A stretch of 64,000 nucleotides of DNA from Hyaloperonospora brassicae (lineage: Eukaryota > Oomycota > Peronosporomycetes > Peronosporales > Peronosporaceae), in NCBI GenBank assembly GCA_947650285.1, contig CANTFL010000416.1:62001-126000 (forward strand), written 5' to 3'. This document shows, piece after piece, positions 53,001-62,935 of the stretch. A program made the translations under genes and the position numbers. A model generated the notes under the pieces. The model saw nothing but the letters and a program-made list of their open reading frames with translations, ran no database searches and was not told the DNA's origin. Position 1 is the first letter of the stretch. Each line of letters opens with the position of its first letter.

Positions 53001-53976
53001 ACAGCCCAAGACGTCTCGTCTCGTTCTTGCCAAGCCACTTGACAATCTCGGCTTCCCAATTCCTCACACAGATCGTCGGGGCAAGGATCAGCACATTTTT
53101 ATGTCGCTGCTGCAACCTGCCGTCTACATCCAGCATCTTCTTGGACAAAAACGCCTGTACGGTCGTTATGACCTGCAGCGTCTTCCCCAGACCCATAAAG
53201 TCCGCCAGTACACAGCCAAAGCCTTCGGGCTCGACAGCCACATGACTCCAGAGAAACCGCGCGCCAATAATCTGGTGCGGCTTGAGCTTCTTCACCAAGT
53301 CCGTGTAGACAAACACGGGCGCGTCCTCGGTACCTTCTGCACCCGTAGGCACTGCCCCCTCACTCGTGACTTGATTCAAACACAACGCCATCTCTTCCTC
53401 CTCCTCCTCCTCCTCCTCTTCATCATCGTCGCCCTCCTCCCCCTCCCCCTTCTTTTTCTTCTTCTTCTTCTTCTTGTTCGTCTGCTGGTCAGACGCTACC
53501 GCCAATTGATCCTCCGACAAAGCCGAAAAGCTCCCGAGTATCGCGTCGATCCGCTTAGCTCGCTTAGCTTCTGCTTCCCGAGCTCGGCGTGTACTCGAGT
53601 CCAAATCCGCTTCGTCCATCACCTGTGCGATCTTCCGCCGACGGTTCCAGCGCTTGCTGCGCTCTGACTGCGTGGCTTTGCGCTTCGATGGCTTCGCCTG
53701 CGGTTCCTTTGTCGCGTGGAGAGAAGAGCTGCGCGTGCGCGGACTACTGCGCTGCTGAAAATACGCGTCGATTCGACCACTACCAGCGCCAGCACTTTCC
53801 TCTTCTGTTTCTTCTTCTCCGTCTCCTTCTTCTTCGTCGACTTCGTCTTCTCGTTCCTCGTCCTCCTTATCGCCGGCTCGTCTGCCCGATCGCCACTGCT
53901 CGTGCTCTTGTTCACCAGAGCGTTGGGCGTCTCCCCGACTCTGGACGATCGTCGTGTCCTCAGCGGCGGCTGACAT
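50002..53976 (-). CDS. SNF2-family ATPase, ATRX/ARIP4-like
   Basis: A nuclear ATP-dependent DNA translocase. 1324 residues from the ATG at 53976 (MSAAAEDTT); an in-frame ATG at 54054 would add 26. The N-terminus is low complexity: acidic blocks, Arg/Ser-rich parts and a Lys run followed by Asp/Glu (about 168-195). The SNF2 motor begins near 235 (KLKPHQIIGARFLW), with motif I ADFMGLGKT (about 258-266), motif Ia LAPTICVRNW, and motif II DEGH (about 402-405). DEGH instead of DEAH, with HRVRNHKSKM after it, is the mark of the ATRX/ARIP4 branch of the Rad54-like group. The C-lobe has IIFSQS, FLRIDGSTSQQDR, MISTKAGGEGINL and SYRFGQTKPVFVYRF. A putative zinc-binding NCDYC...CIYCKR pair lies near 1000-1040. 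The C-terminus is Ser/Ala-rich. The family is certain; the branch is inferred from DEGH. Confidence 0.93.
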   Translation of the reverse strand: MSAAAEDTTIVQSRGDAQRSGEQEHEQWRSGRRAGDKEDEEREDEVDEEEGDGEEETEEESAGAGSGRIDAYFQQRSSPRTRSSSLHATKEPQAKPSKRKATQSERSKRWNRRRKIAQVMDEADLDSSTRRAREAEAKRAKRIDAILGSFSALSEDQLAVASDQQTNKKKKKKKKKGEGEEGDDDEEEEEEEEEEMALCLNQVTSEGAVPTGAEGTEDAPVFVYTDLVKKLKPHQIIGARFLWSHVAVEPEGFGCVLADFMGLGKTLQVITTVQAFLSKKMLDVDGRLQQRHKNVLILAPTICVRNWEAEIVKWLGKNETRRLGLFTLESGREKKMCDRVSVVKKWHKRGGILIMGYELYRLLVLQSSGDEKIAAGNQKHAHMIKQVYACLGNPGPDLIVLDEGHRVRNHKSKMVKALAHVKTTRRIILTGYPLQNHLEEYWTMVNFARPDYLGSLEEFKNRYVAPITNGQCIDSSEADLRLARHRAFVLTRELKPFVLRRDQQYLFKQLPPKKEFVLMCKLTDAQAQLYREFLKQGVPTRGDTEQVDVLGGYHIALAISNHPDVICDTYRRLEKEEREGANKKSKKYGGVSEIFGVEDGGNDFDPYIGGPLCNGRSSTTRRATSVAPPGSCVADNVDGNVDDAAVLDLMDAPSSAALKRKHASGAGWHRLKFAQKFVEEHVPNQLETSGKMMILMELLQACQAVGDRVIIFSQSIPTLDVIGATISKHNKCRYRHANRLTFLRIDGSTSQQDRFRQIAQFNDPEEDIDVIMISTKAGGEGINLCAGNRIIIFDVCWNPCNDSQSMCRSYRFGQTKPVFVYRFVTMGTMEKKVYDLQIRKEGVAKRIVDEKTTERKFMSSELQKYFNIKEFEDSLLHAQGKVVDDREVAMKPIPHEDTVLVDVLAKMGGIATFGATTALDDEESIATGVSDDKRCIIDWFEQETMFEEDLDQQCTPAEQKEIMESYTYFKAVKKLRSIGAHLINREGVLVKNCDYCRALNEIYPTSTTTVPIPLKIECIYCKRSMETAGAVPPSQNMASVYPCMGHFSRVSGLIPGTTLATTAPLSIPITMTHPFVPAAGASVARVLPPHMQAMFERQKRDDKAAEERRNQLIAEQNAEQRRLLFGREQAEMAVAIRRQERLAMKLKDRHLLILRRGIKGCQDLKRSAEECGATLAIEVNSQLTDIVSAMSREETLRWLKLSKLAGDVELHDDIWLRNEIAKEKGSPLRSGQSCFGSPPQSRPAVAAVTAAVHSRSSVASTPPFTSSTLNNESPQTTADSSSDCIELVESDGEGTSKTSASNGAVASGNAVAAIAPAADVIEIL

Positions 53977-55997
53977 CGTCTGGCGCGCCACGTGATCGCT
54001 CGAGTGCGGAATGAACTTGTCGCGCACGAATTGCAAAGGAAACGTGACAATCACTCTCGCGGCGGTATACGAGAACCAAGAGGATTGGTGGCCGCGCGTG
54101 GCGGGACAGGGAAGTTGGGGTCGTATTTTAGCGAATGACCGGGCAGCACGTTTGCTGCAAGCGCGTGATTAGTGGAAAAGACGATCAACGGTGAGTGTAA
54201 AAGGGACGGAACCGTGCTTGTGGTAAGAAGCAACAGGCAACAGATGGTGGGGCAAATTGGGACTATTTCGACTGTGTTTTGTGACCGTTTATGCTGTGTT
54301 TGGCTCTGTTGAGCCCTTGAGGTGTGGACTCGTGCGCTTTACGAGAAAACAATCGCACCGAAAACATTTTTGATACTGTGTCAGGACGTTGGCAGCGATC
54401 ACTCCATGTGGTCAGTGCCGCCATTTCTACATGTTGGAGATTGTTGTTCTTGTTACGTTCGTGGTTCGGTACGTCATGTTACGTTGTCGTCATCGAGGTC
54501 TCGCCCCCGGCGTCAGAGTCTGTCACAGCAGCTCGAACGTCAGCTCTTGTTGTTGACGAGGTCGCCATGTATCGAATCGATCGGCAGATGACATGTTCCT
54601 CTAGCTCGTAGCCAGTGAGGTGTTTTGCTGTCGCTGCTCTCGTGCTACAATAGCGTCTCGTTGACTGCTACGTGCGACATCGTGTGGCTCGATGTGCTAG
54701 CGACGCACGCACATTCCGATCCTCGATTAGCAACAGCTGGTGATATGAGTGCGTTTCTTATCGGCAGCGCTTTTCCAGAGCACGAACCCCTCCTGCAGAC
54801 TTTTGGGGACCGCACCTCTTGGTGAATCCCGTTATCCTGCCTCGCAGATCCATCGTACTCGTGTCGTGCCTCCGGCATGTTTCGCGAACATGCTGATTCG
54901 TAAACATGACTTGTCGAGTGGAATGGGGTGATCGTGCTGGGTGCAGAGAAACCGCACCTTGTACATACATTACAGGTAAACAAAATGTAAGGCTATAAAG
55001 GAGATAGGACTGCTGAGGGCCAAGCGGTGATCGTTAGAGGGTGTCTTGATGTCACACTTGTTATGTAGAGCAAGATGCGCGCTCCTATATGAGAAGTAGA
55101 CAGCACAAGAACTAAGACGCTGCTGACAATTTGAGTGCAGTGCGAGCAGTCACGTTTGCACCTGTCACCCCGGCGCGATGGAGACGACCAATTTGGCTCA
55201 CATGCCGTGCAAGCCCCTGTCAGTAGCTATTGACTTACGTAGACGCTTACAAGGCACGTCATCATGTTCTAAACAAAGCAAGCAACCAAAGACCGAATGG
55301 TCAATGTGCGCTGCTAGTTCGATCGGTGTCAACGAGTTTGCTCGAGGTAAAACTTAGCAGCCATTCGAGCCGTTCCTGGGGCGGTTGTGCCTGCTCTCGG
55401 TAGTGTACACATTCCCATGGCATGATGACTGCAAGGTCGACGCTTGTCAGATTTGCAGTGTTAGTCCTTGACTACAAAGTTGTACACGAGAGACCAAAGT
55501 CCGACAAAACACAATGCTGTCGACGCACAGACGACGATATACTCGGCTCGTATATCCGATTGCAGCCACAGATCTGAGGACGTTTGTATGCATGGACTTG
55601 GCCTCACTCTAAAACCGAACACAAGGGCAGACGTACTAGAGCGCACACGAAAGCGGGCTGGTAGTTGTTCCCGTCAAATGGACATTACCTCCTTCGTTCC
55701 TGACAAATTTGACGCTTGCTGACCACATCTCTGTCAAACGCTTACCATCGCAAGCGTCTTCATCGGCTTACCTGAAATATCGTACCGTTATCTTCCTGCT
55801 CATATTCTTTGAAGTTGTGTTGAGCTGAGCAAGTTGCTGCGTCGTACATTTCGAGCTCGATAACCCTCATGTTTGGGTACTGTGGGGGCATGAGGTGCTC
55901 GATAACATGGCACACAGGCGTGCGGATAGCTGGCATTGATGTGACAAGAGCACGACATCTAGTCACGTGTGCGTATCTTTTCCCGATTGTCCATCGG
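53977..55997. other. Intergenic gap, no supportable gene
   Basis: Short, overlapping frames on both strands, no domain, no repeat borders. It holds the SNF2 promoter at its left end and the 3' flank of the MATE gene at its right end. Confidence 0.5.
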
Positions 55998-57560
55998 TCA
56001 GTACGTCATCTCCGACTGAACCACTGCACGACGTGCCATATTGCGCCAATTTATGTGCCACAATGCGAGTGCCAGTAGACAAAACTTGACAGTCTCACCG
56101 CACACGCTACCCCACCATAGACCATGCAGCCCGCCGTTCCAGTAGAGGCCGAATAGATACGATGCTGGCAGCATGACAACCCACGAGCCGATCATTGTGA
56201 TAATCACTAACGTCGTGGCGAGCGACATGGCCTCTACAACAGCCGAGATGATCACATGCAGACCAGAGATAAACACTGCGGCGCAAAAGATCGGCATCGT
56301 GCTGGTAAGAGCAGCAATCACAATGGGGTCACTCGTGAAAAAGCGTGCGATGGGGTCACGGAACGCGTATGTCAGCAGTGCCGAGATGAAAGCCGTGGAC
56401 CCGCCAAGCACAAAGCCAACGTGAAGCGTACGCTTCGCTGCCCATGGACGATTCGCTCCGAGGTAGTTCGCCGCCCGAACTTGTGTGGGTAAGCCAAAGC
56501 CCCAGTACAGTCCAAAGATAAGGCCCCACAAGTTGAACAGGATACTGTTTGCTGCCAAATTTCGCGAACCCGGATACCCTGCTAGAGCCGAGATGACGTT
56601 GTACACCCATTCGTCCAGTGCCAGGTTGACCGTCATGCCTGCCGACAAGCAGGCAAACGTGCACATGCGCTTATATTGCAAACACGCGGCCACGTCAAAG
56701 CCATACCACGTCTTCTTGTGGTACCTCTTGTACCAAAACGCATAGATCACCAGCACAACTGGCTGGAAGATTGACGACACTGCCTGTGCAATGGGTGCGC
56801 CAATAAAGCCGAGTCCATGAACAGGTCCCCAGCCGTAGATAAAGAGGTAGTTGGCGCTCAGAGCCACTGCAATGCTCGCGACGCTAATGATCGTAGCAGG
56901 CCACACGATCTCCTGAGCCTGTAAGTACTGTGTCAACGCACAGTAAATCGCTTGCGGAAGGACACTCAGTGTCAAGTACCTCGCATACGTGCCAGCCAGT
57001 GCTAGGGCGTCACGGTCAGCCGTCACGGCGCTCAAGATGCGGTCTACAAAGTAGAACGATACCATGACCGGGACGGACAGCACCACGAGGAAGAGCAGTG
57101 CCAGTTGTAGCCAAATGCCCACGAGGCGGTAGTTCTGCGCTCCATACGCCTGACTGCAGAGCGTGCACACGGACTCGGCAATGCCAAAGATGAGGACCTG
57201 CACGCCGCTTGTCCACACGTTGGCCAATGCACTGGCCGCGAGCTCTTTCGAGCCCAGTCGCCCTAGAAACGCGGTGCTGATGGTCGACAGAGCAATGCGG
57301 CAGACAGTCGTGACGCTCACTTGCCAGCCCATGCTCCAGATCGCCCATGCCTCGTCAGAAAACGAAGGCACCTGATCTTCTTGACGTTGACGTGCTGCAG
57401 CGGTCTTTGCGAGCAGCAGACACGTTTCGTCCAGCGATTTGGCATAACACGCGCTCTGTCTGTCCGTAGTGAGCGAGCTGTAGTCAGTATGTTCGGGCGA
57501 GCTGATGGACCGAACAGCTCCCGAGTCGTTTGGTGTGCTGACGATCAAACAGGACGCCAT
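55998..57560 (-). CDS. MATE-family multidrug/toxin extrusion transporter
   Basis: A membrane antiporter that exports organic compounds in exchange for H+ or Na+. 520 residues from the ATG at 57560 (MASCLIVSTPND); an upstream ATG at 57665 would add 35 residues. About 12 hydrophobic segments can be seen. MATE marks are MGWQVSVTTVCRIALSTISTAFLGRLGSKELAASALAN in the first two segments, VCTLCSQAYGAQNY after them, PQAIYCALTQYLQAQ in the middle, and in the second half YWGFGLPTQVRAANYLGANRPWAAKR, the usual second-repeat loop. The N-terminal 60-70 residues are hydrophilic and cytosolic. No intron is needed. The substrate cannot be told from sequence. Confidence 0.95.
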   Translation of the reverse strand: MASCLIVSTPNDSGAVRSISSPEHTDYSSLTTDRQSACYAKSLDETCLLLAKTAAARQRQEDQVPSFSDEAWAIWSMGWQVSVTTVCRIALSTISTAFLGRLGSKELAASALANVWTSGVQVLIFGIAESVCTLCSQAYGAQNYRLVGIWLQLALLFLVVLSVPVMVSFYFVDRILSAVTADRDALALAGTYARYLTLSVLPQAIYCALTQYLQAQEIVWPATIISVASIAVALSANYLFIYGWGPVHGLGFIGAPIAQAVSSIFQPVVLVIYAFWYKRYHKKTWYGFDVAACLQYKRMCTFACLSAGMTVNLALDEWVYNVISALAGYPGSRNLAANSILFNLWGLIFGLYWGFGLPTQVRAANYLGANRPWAAKRTLHVGFVLGGSTAFISALLTYAFRDPIARFFTSDPIVIAALTSTMPIFCAAVFISGLHVIISAVVEAMSLATTLVIITMIGSWVVMLPASYLFGLYWNGGLHGLWWGSVCGETVKFCLLALALWHINWRNMARRAVVQSEMTY

Positions 57561-58827
57561 GGAGAGGACTCGATGATGACTCGTTTCAGCGACCAAATGG
57601 ATCAGTTGCAGTGGGACGAAAAGAGTCGCGCCAAGAAGGTGACGACACCGCTTGAGACGGGACACGTATCGATCGAATTACGCGCTGCTCGAATACCCGA
57701 CTGTCGTCGTCGTCTTCTTCTTCTTCTTCGTTGCGGTCCGGACCTGGAGACCTCGTGCGCTTGTATAGACGTTGGCTGCTTTTGTAAAGGAGTTACATGT
57801 GGCAGTTGTAGTCAATAGGTCTTCTTGCACTGGGTGCTCCCGTCAAGATATCGCACGAGTCGCCACCCTACCGAACTGTCCTGATCGTCGCCTAGAAAAC
57901 CGACAGCAACGTAAATGGAGCAACTTCGTGGTGTCCCCATTCACGTCCAAGTCGACGACACCGTCTCGAGCAATGTGGTATGGGGATATGAAGTATCACA
58001 TTCCTTGTTCAGTTTAAAGGAGATATTCGATAGTGATGTGCTGACCGCCATTGTTGTCGACCGCTCCATCGACAGCGCTGTCGAAGGTTCACCTAGAGTC
58101 GAGCGTGACACCTTCTCCCCCCCTAGAGAAAAAGGGGCGTGACACAGGTATCTCGTTTGATGCGTGCAGCGATTGCTACAAACTTTGGGTCGATGAAAGC
58201 GTACACATTGCCATGCTGTAACAATCCGCCAGTTGTCGTCCCTCGCAGCGAAGTCGGTATGGCCGAATTTCGTGTGTACGATCTGTACAGCGCGCGTCTG
58301 ACACCCACTGTAAGCCCATATTGCCGTCAGACACCACAAGTTGTTGTAGCTCGCCAAAGCCGTGGCGTTTCGAGAGCTGTTCTAGCAGAAGACGGGGTCC
58401 ATCAACAGCGGCAGTGACGCCAAATGCTCTTTGTCTCTGCTACACAGCACGAAAGAACGTACAGCCCACTGCTTCTTCATCGTTCGACGGACGGGTCAAC
58501 GTGGCATGTACAACATACGCTAGATAAGTTCGAGATGTACTTGCAAGAATAAGTTCAGAGCGACTCGAATTTACAAAGACTGCACGCACTGTTTGTCACA
58601 AGTCTTTCAACGAGACGCGCGTCGATTGATATCATCACATCATCACATCGGCACATCATACACACTCACTGACCGTCTCACGCACGCACGCACTCTGACA
58701 ACTGCGACAAGTAACACTCGAAATGCACGATAGGAAACGCATATCCCTTTGACCGAACCGAACACGAGGACTCTCGTCGCGATCCACCAGACCACCAGCG
58801 CAATAAATAGACACAACGACCAGACGT
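57561..58827. other. Gap with weak coding candidates
   Basis: A plus-strand segment at 57915-58140 (about 75 codons, LKEIFDSDVLTAIVVDRS) and another at 58139-58417 look faintly protein-like but have no recognisable domain and are opposed by minus-strand frames of similar length. CACATCA repeats lie at about 58636-58660. Confidence 0.4.
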
Positions 58828-59589
58828 CTACGCCTGGCAGCCAACCGCTGCGTGGACTTCGCAGTAGTAGTCGTACTTCCGGTACGACCGCTTGCTGCAG
58901 CTCTCAACCTTGCAGCGATTGCCACCGCCATGCGCCCAGCACGACCCCCCTTGCGCCGCGACCTTGTTACAGCCCGCAGCAGTGCAAATGCGACCGCCGC
59001 CGTGCGACCAGCAGTAGCCATAGCGCTTGGCTTTGCTGGTGCAGCCAGCCGCCAAGCAGGTGGTCGAGCCGCCGTGCTGGAAACAGCGGTTGCGGAGCTT
59101 GGCGCCGTTCGTGCAGCCGCTGACAGTGCAGCGCGAGCCGCCGCCGTGGCGCACGCAGCTTTGTCGGGACACGGCGAGACTCTTGCAGCCTTTTTCGTGG
59201 CACAAGTGCGGCTTTTTCTTCAGTGCCATTAGTGCGCGCGTCGTTGTCTCGGGGCTGTCCACGTCCGAGGACTCGCTCTCGGAACTCGTAGCTGCTGACG
59301 TGCAGCTGTCCACAGTAGTCGGGGACGACACAGTCGGTAATGACTGGACCGTGCATAGCCTCTTGTAGGGCCGAAGACGGTCTGATGCACTCGGTACCAG
59401 ATCGAGGTCGCGCTGGCCTCTCGGTGCCCCTACGACAACCTGCTCTTGCTGCCAGTCCACTGCAGACTGGAGTGACTTAAGAGGCATATTGTAGCCATTC
59501 TGTTGCAATGGCAGTAGCAGCGGCGGAGGCAATGGAGGAGACCCCTCGACGGGATTCAGAATAAACGCCAAGTGGGTTTTGGTAGCCAT
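58828..59589 (-). CDS. Five-unit Cys/His repeat protein (WRKY19-like zinc-binding repeats)
   Basis: 253 residues. The C-terminal half (130-246) is five tandem units of about 24 residues with C-x4-C-x9-C-x2-H spacing: C130/C135/C145/H148, C154/C159/C169/H172, C178/C183/C193/H196, C202/C207/C217/H220, and a last unit with one longer gap, C226/C231/C243/H246. Linkers are HGGG-x-x-C. Each unit can plausibly bind one zinc. The pattern is widespread in oomycete proteins often labelled 'WRKY transcription factor 19-like' by similarity to its repeats; no WRKYGQK domain is present here. The N-terminal half is Pro/Leu- and then Ser/Thr-rich and probably disordered. A regulatory nuclear role is likely but unproven. 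ATG at 59589 is the only good start. Confidence 0.85.
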   Translation of the reverse strand: MATKTHLAFILNPVEGSPPLPPPLLLPLQQNGYNMPLKSLQSAVDWQQEQVVVGAPRGQRDLDLVPSASDRLRPYKRLCTVQSLPTVSSPTTVDSCTSAATSSESESSDVDSPETTTRALMALKKKPHLCHEKGCKSLAVSRQSCVRHGGGSRCTVSGCTNGAKLRNRCFQHGGSTTCLAAGCTSKAKRYGYCWSHGGGRICTAAGCNKVAAQGGSCWAHGGGNRCKVESCSKRSYRKYDYYCEVHAAVGCQA

Positions 59590-61282
59590 TGTTCGTGCCT
59601 CAGTAAGTACGCAGTCGACCGCCGGTTACGCACGTGCTCAATCAAAGGCAATCAATGGGTTGACACGTACGCGGCGTGTGCATGTGGAGCCAAATGCCAA
59701 AGTGCCGCTGGCCAGCGGTCGACAGAAGCGATGGACTGTACGCGCTCCAAGTCATTGGATTATCCGCCGTCCGCTGTAGCCACTGAGGACCCGCCGAATC
59801 GTCTACGTGGACAACTCGAGCAGGCAGGAGCCAATCACATCGCGGACAGGCCAACCACGCGCAACAGAGACTGGTCGATGCCCTTTTTACCGCTGACACA
59901 CCAACGAACTCGGGCTTTTGACGCCGGGACGACCGCACCTGGCGAACGTCATGCTTCATATGCGATACTTCAACCTGTGACGCGGCAGGGTTGATCTCCT
60001 ACAAAAAACAAGACAAAAGGGTGCTGCGACTTGATGTGTCGCGTTAAAAATCGATGTCGACTGAGCCTGAACGTCGATTAAGTGCTTATGCCTAAACAAT
60101 ATCGGTGTGCTTCTACCTGGACTACATCATACTCCTCCTCGCTGGCTCAGTCTGCTTGGCTCGATCCTGTGGGCATCACGGGGAAACTCAACAGAGGGCA
60201 CGTGGAAACGGGTATCCAGTCCTGGGGGAGGGGGGGCAGACAGGGCGCGGAAATCGCAGAAAACGCCGGGTACCAAACCGATCACCCGCCAGAGGCCGCT
60301 GGTGCACCTGGACGGTTCCGATCAGAATCACGTTCTAGGCAAGTTCGCTTCGTGGGACCGAGATTCGCGCTCGGCGACCGGACCGGCGACTTGGAAGCTG
60401 ACGTAGACTAGCAGGAACTAGGTGGGGGTGACAACCGCTGTCGCGCCGTGCCCCACACGCCGGGGTCTCTGGCTTGTTGCTCTCCTTTCGGTTTGCATGC
60501 TACGCTGCCTCCCCGTGGCGCACGTAGTGGGAAGAAAACCTCCTCCTCATGACCTGAGCCCCCCAGAGGGGGACTTCCCGCCCAGGACAAGAGGACCGGT
60601 ATACCGGCTCGTTGGAGGTCGTTGTCGCTTGGCCCTGTTGCCCGAAGGCGCAAATTGGGAAGTGCGTAAAATCAATGTCGGGCAACGGGCTTTGGGTTGG
60701 TATCAGTAAGCGAAGGTGTGTGTGTGGTGCGTGCGTGCGTGGTGCGTGCGTGCGTGCATCAACAATCCGGATCTCTAATCAAAGCCTGCGACTGCATCGT
60801 CATCAATGCCCTCGTGGCCACCTTCGTCACGATGCGCTCTGTTCGGCACCGACTGAATCTCTGGCCTGACTACGTATGTAGCTAAGACTCACTGACTCGA
60901 AAGCGAGGAGCACTGAGCTAGAAAAGCAGCCAAGCAGACTTGTGCGAATGGTGCCACAGAATGTCCGTCACGGTCGAATGTGCAGCTTAACTGCGCAACG
61001 GCTATTTCATGGTCACATGCAAGACGTTTAAATCTTCAGAGCCAAACAAGCGAGCCGGATCGTGTAGCTTGTCGTGGCAGACAGACCTCTGACGAAACGG
61101 AAATCTCGTTGGGTTCGAGTGTACATGGATCAATAATGACGTGCAGTATAGAGCCCCTTGTATGCCTATGCCGGAATCTAAACCTTCGCGAGTTGCCAAT
61201 GCTGTGAGTTGAGGGATCCCAAGCTTCCAGAATCATGAGACGCCTTGTGATGCCGTGGTCTACACACTTCAATAAAACGCGT
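59590..61282. other. Gap with a GC-rich patch, left flank of the gypsy element
   Basis: No gene is supportable. 60180-60700 is markedly more GC-rich than its surroundings and holds G-runs (60220-60240) and frames on both strands without known domains; it may be an unrecognised insertion. TGCG/TGTG microsatellite sequence lies at about 60716-60760. Confidence 0.45.
60716..60760. repeat. GTGCGTGC microsatellite-like run
   Basis: Alternating TGTG, GTGCGTGC units over about 45 bp. Alternating purine-pyrimidine sequence. Confidence 0.75.
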
Positions 61283-61675
61283 TGTAACGGGGCAGCCCGT
61301 TAAATGGAATTGTCATTTTGAAGAAACAATGACAATAAATTATATTAAGTTGAAGATTCTTTGAACAATATCACCAAAGTGGTCATATTGGTGAGGCGAC
61401 CAAAGAGTCTATTCATTGGTTGATATCATGATGATATCAACCCACCAATCGCCGCAAGACGCGCGCAATGAGTAGTGACGAGACGTCACCATACACTCAG
61501 TTAGATTAACATAATTAAGTCAGGTTAAACAGAGAGACAGTAGCAAAAAGACTTCATTATATTAATACAACAGTTTTACTTTTCCCTTACCTACGCTTCC
61601 TCGTTTGCCTCGTGTACGCTTGTCGGGGTACCGATACCCTTGCGTTAAGTTCACGCAAGGGTGTGCCCCGTTACA
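61283..61675 (+). repeat. 5' LTR of the gypsy element
   Basis: 393 bp, TGTAACGGGGC at the left and GCCCCGTTACA at the right. Same family as the solo LTR at 27444-27832. Several hairpins perfect in the solo LTR are mismatched here (left terminal, AT-rich and CAATATCACC hairpins), while the GGTTGATATC/GATATCAACC pair and the ACCCTTGCGT (61636-61645)/ACGCAAGGGT (61653-61662) pair remain perfect. Confidence 0.95.
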
Positions 61676-61677
61676 CC

Positions 61678-61692
61678 TGGTAGCACTTTGTA
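61678..61692 (+). other. Primer binding site
   Basis: TGGTAGCACTTTGTA starts two bases after the LTR; TGG complements the CCA end of a tRNA, as usual for gypsy elements. The tRNA was not identified. Confidence 0.6.
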
Positions 61693-61719
61693 GTCCTTCC
61701 AAGGACCGCAACATCCAAC

Positions 61720-62172
61720 ATGTTCATGTTGGATGATGAAGAGACCTTTCACGCCACGCGTGAAGTGTTTACTTATTTGAGTGACATCGAATGGAGTGCG
61801 GTAGAACGAATGAGTTCTACCGTAGGCGAGTTCGCCATTAGCGCCATGTTGGAGTCTCTAGACAGAGACCAACAACATGCCGCTATAGCCAAGTTCATCC
61901 AAAGTGAACTTGTCGCCGAAAGGGAGAAAAGTAGCCTTGCTTCACCAGCAAGGCTCTCAACAGGCCGAGCATTTGAGAGAACTTGGTGCTCAACAGACAG
62001 AGCTGTTGAGACAGCAGCAATTACATGCTTCTGTGGGCGGGACGGTACATGCGCGTCGTCCCGAGGTCATGAAAGTTGTCATCTCCAAGTACAGTGGAGT
62101 CCCGGAGGACTCCCTGTTACTGTGGCTTGTCGAACTCGACAGAGCCCTAAGGGCTCGTCGCGTCGAAGATGA
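61720..62172 (+). pseudogene. Gypsy gag, N-terminal frame
   Basis: The first ATG after the primer site (61720) opens a frame (MFMLDDEETFHATREVFTYL) whose good Gag-like sequence runs only to about 61930 (FIQSELVAEREK). Beyond an A4 run at 61927-61930 the continuing protein lies in another frame (see 61904-62875). The residues after the shift in this frame are not Gag-like. The start codon sits at the tip of the 11-bp hairpin 61712-61735. Confidence 0.75.
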
Positions 62173-62875
62173 GCAAATGAAACTTACATTTGCTCAGAAC
62201 CACTTGGCAGGGCGTGCCAAAAATTGGTCCCTGGGGCTCGAGAGTAGCGACCCAAATGTGTTTAGGTCGCTAGATGACTTCAAGTCCCGGCTCAGACAAA
62301 CGTTTGAGCCGCCACGGGCTGAGTTCAGGGCTCGTTCAGAGCTCCTGAAACTCAATCAGGGTAAGCGTGATGTGCACGCTTACGCACAACATATACGACT
62401 CCTCGCGAGTAGTATAACTGCTAACCCAGTCCATGAACACACGTTGATTACGGTGTTCATACAAGGGCTCGCAGAAGGGCCCGTCAGGAGCCCCCTGTTC
62501 CGCCTTGAGCTGAATAAGCTTGAAGAAGCGATATCAGCCGCGGAACAGGAAGACTTTAGCATGAGACAGGCTCATGCTAGCTCAAACTCTTATCGTCCAC
62601 CAAGACGACAAGAGATCGGGGGTCCAGAACCAATGGACCTCTGCTATGTTGAGAGCGAGAGACCCCGCTATTCAAACAACAAGCCATTGCAGAGGTGCAA
62701 TCGCTGTCAGACGTTGGGGCACTTCGCACATGAGTGTAGTGCCCCACGCCCAGTACCAAGCAGTACTGAGCGAATCGAACGACCAGTTGCAAAGAAGGGC
62801 AATGGGAGTGGGTCCAGCGCTGTTGCGAAGCCGCAACAGCGAAACGGACCATCAAAAAATGGTCAGGGTCAGTAG
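61904..62875 (+). pseudogene. Gypsy gag, main frame with CCHC knuckle
   Basis: The meaningful part starts near 61930 (KVALLHQQGSQQAEHL) and runs to 62875. It has a Gln-rich coiled part, then a Ty3/gypsy Gag core (VISKYSGVPEDSLLLWLVEL, FAQNHLAGRAKNW, LDDFKSRLRQTFEPP, VHAYAQHIRLL) as in the retrotransposon gag family, and a nucleocapsid-type zinc knuckle CNRCQTLGHFAHEC (C-x2-C-x4-H-x4-C) followed by a basic tail. The apparent start at 61904 is not natural; the upstream frame supplies the N-terminus. Gag packages the element RNA in cytoplasmic particles. Confidence 0.85.
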
Positions 62876-62935
62876 GGGCGGAGCGACGTACTGATCCAGC
62901 AACCTCAATAGAATTTGCAAATCTCTTGACGAAAG

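Noticed and set aside
52936..53667. 243-codon plus-strand frame
   Set aside because: Antisense shadow of the SNF2 gene; Leu-rich part is the complement of the Glu/Lys run.
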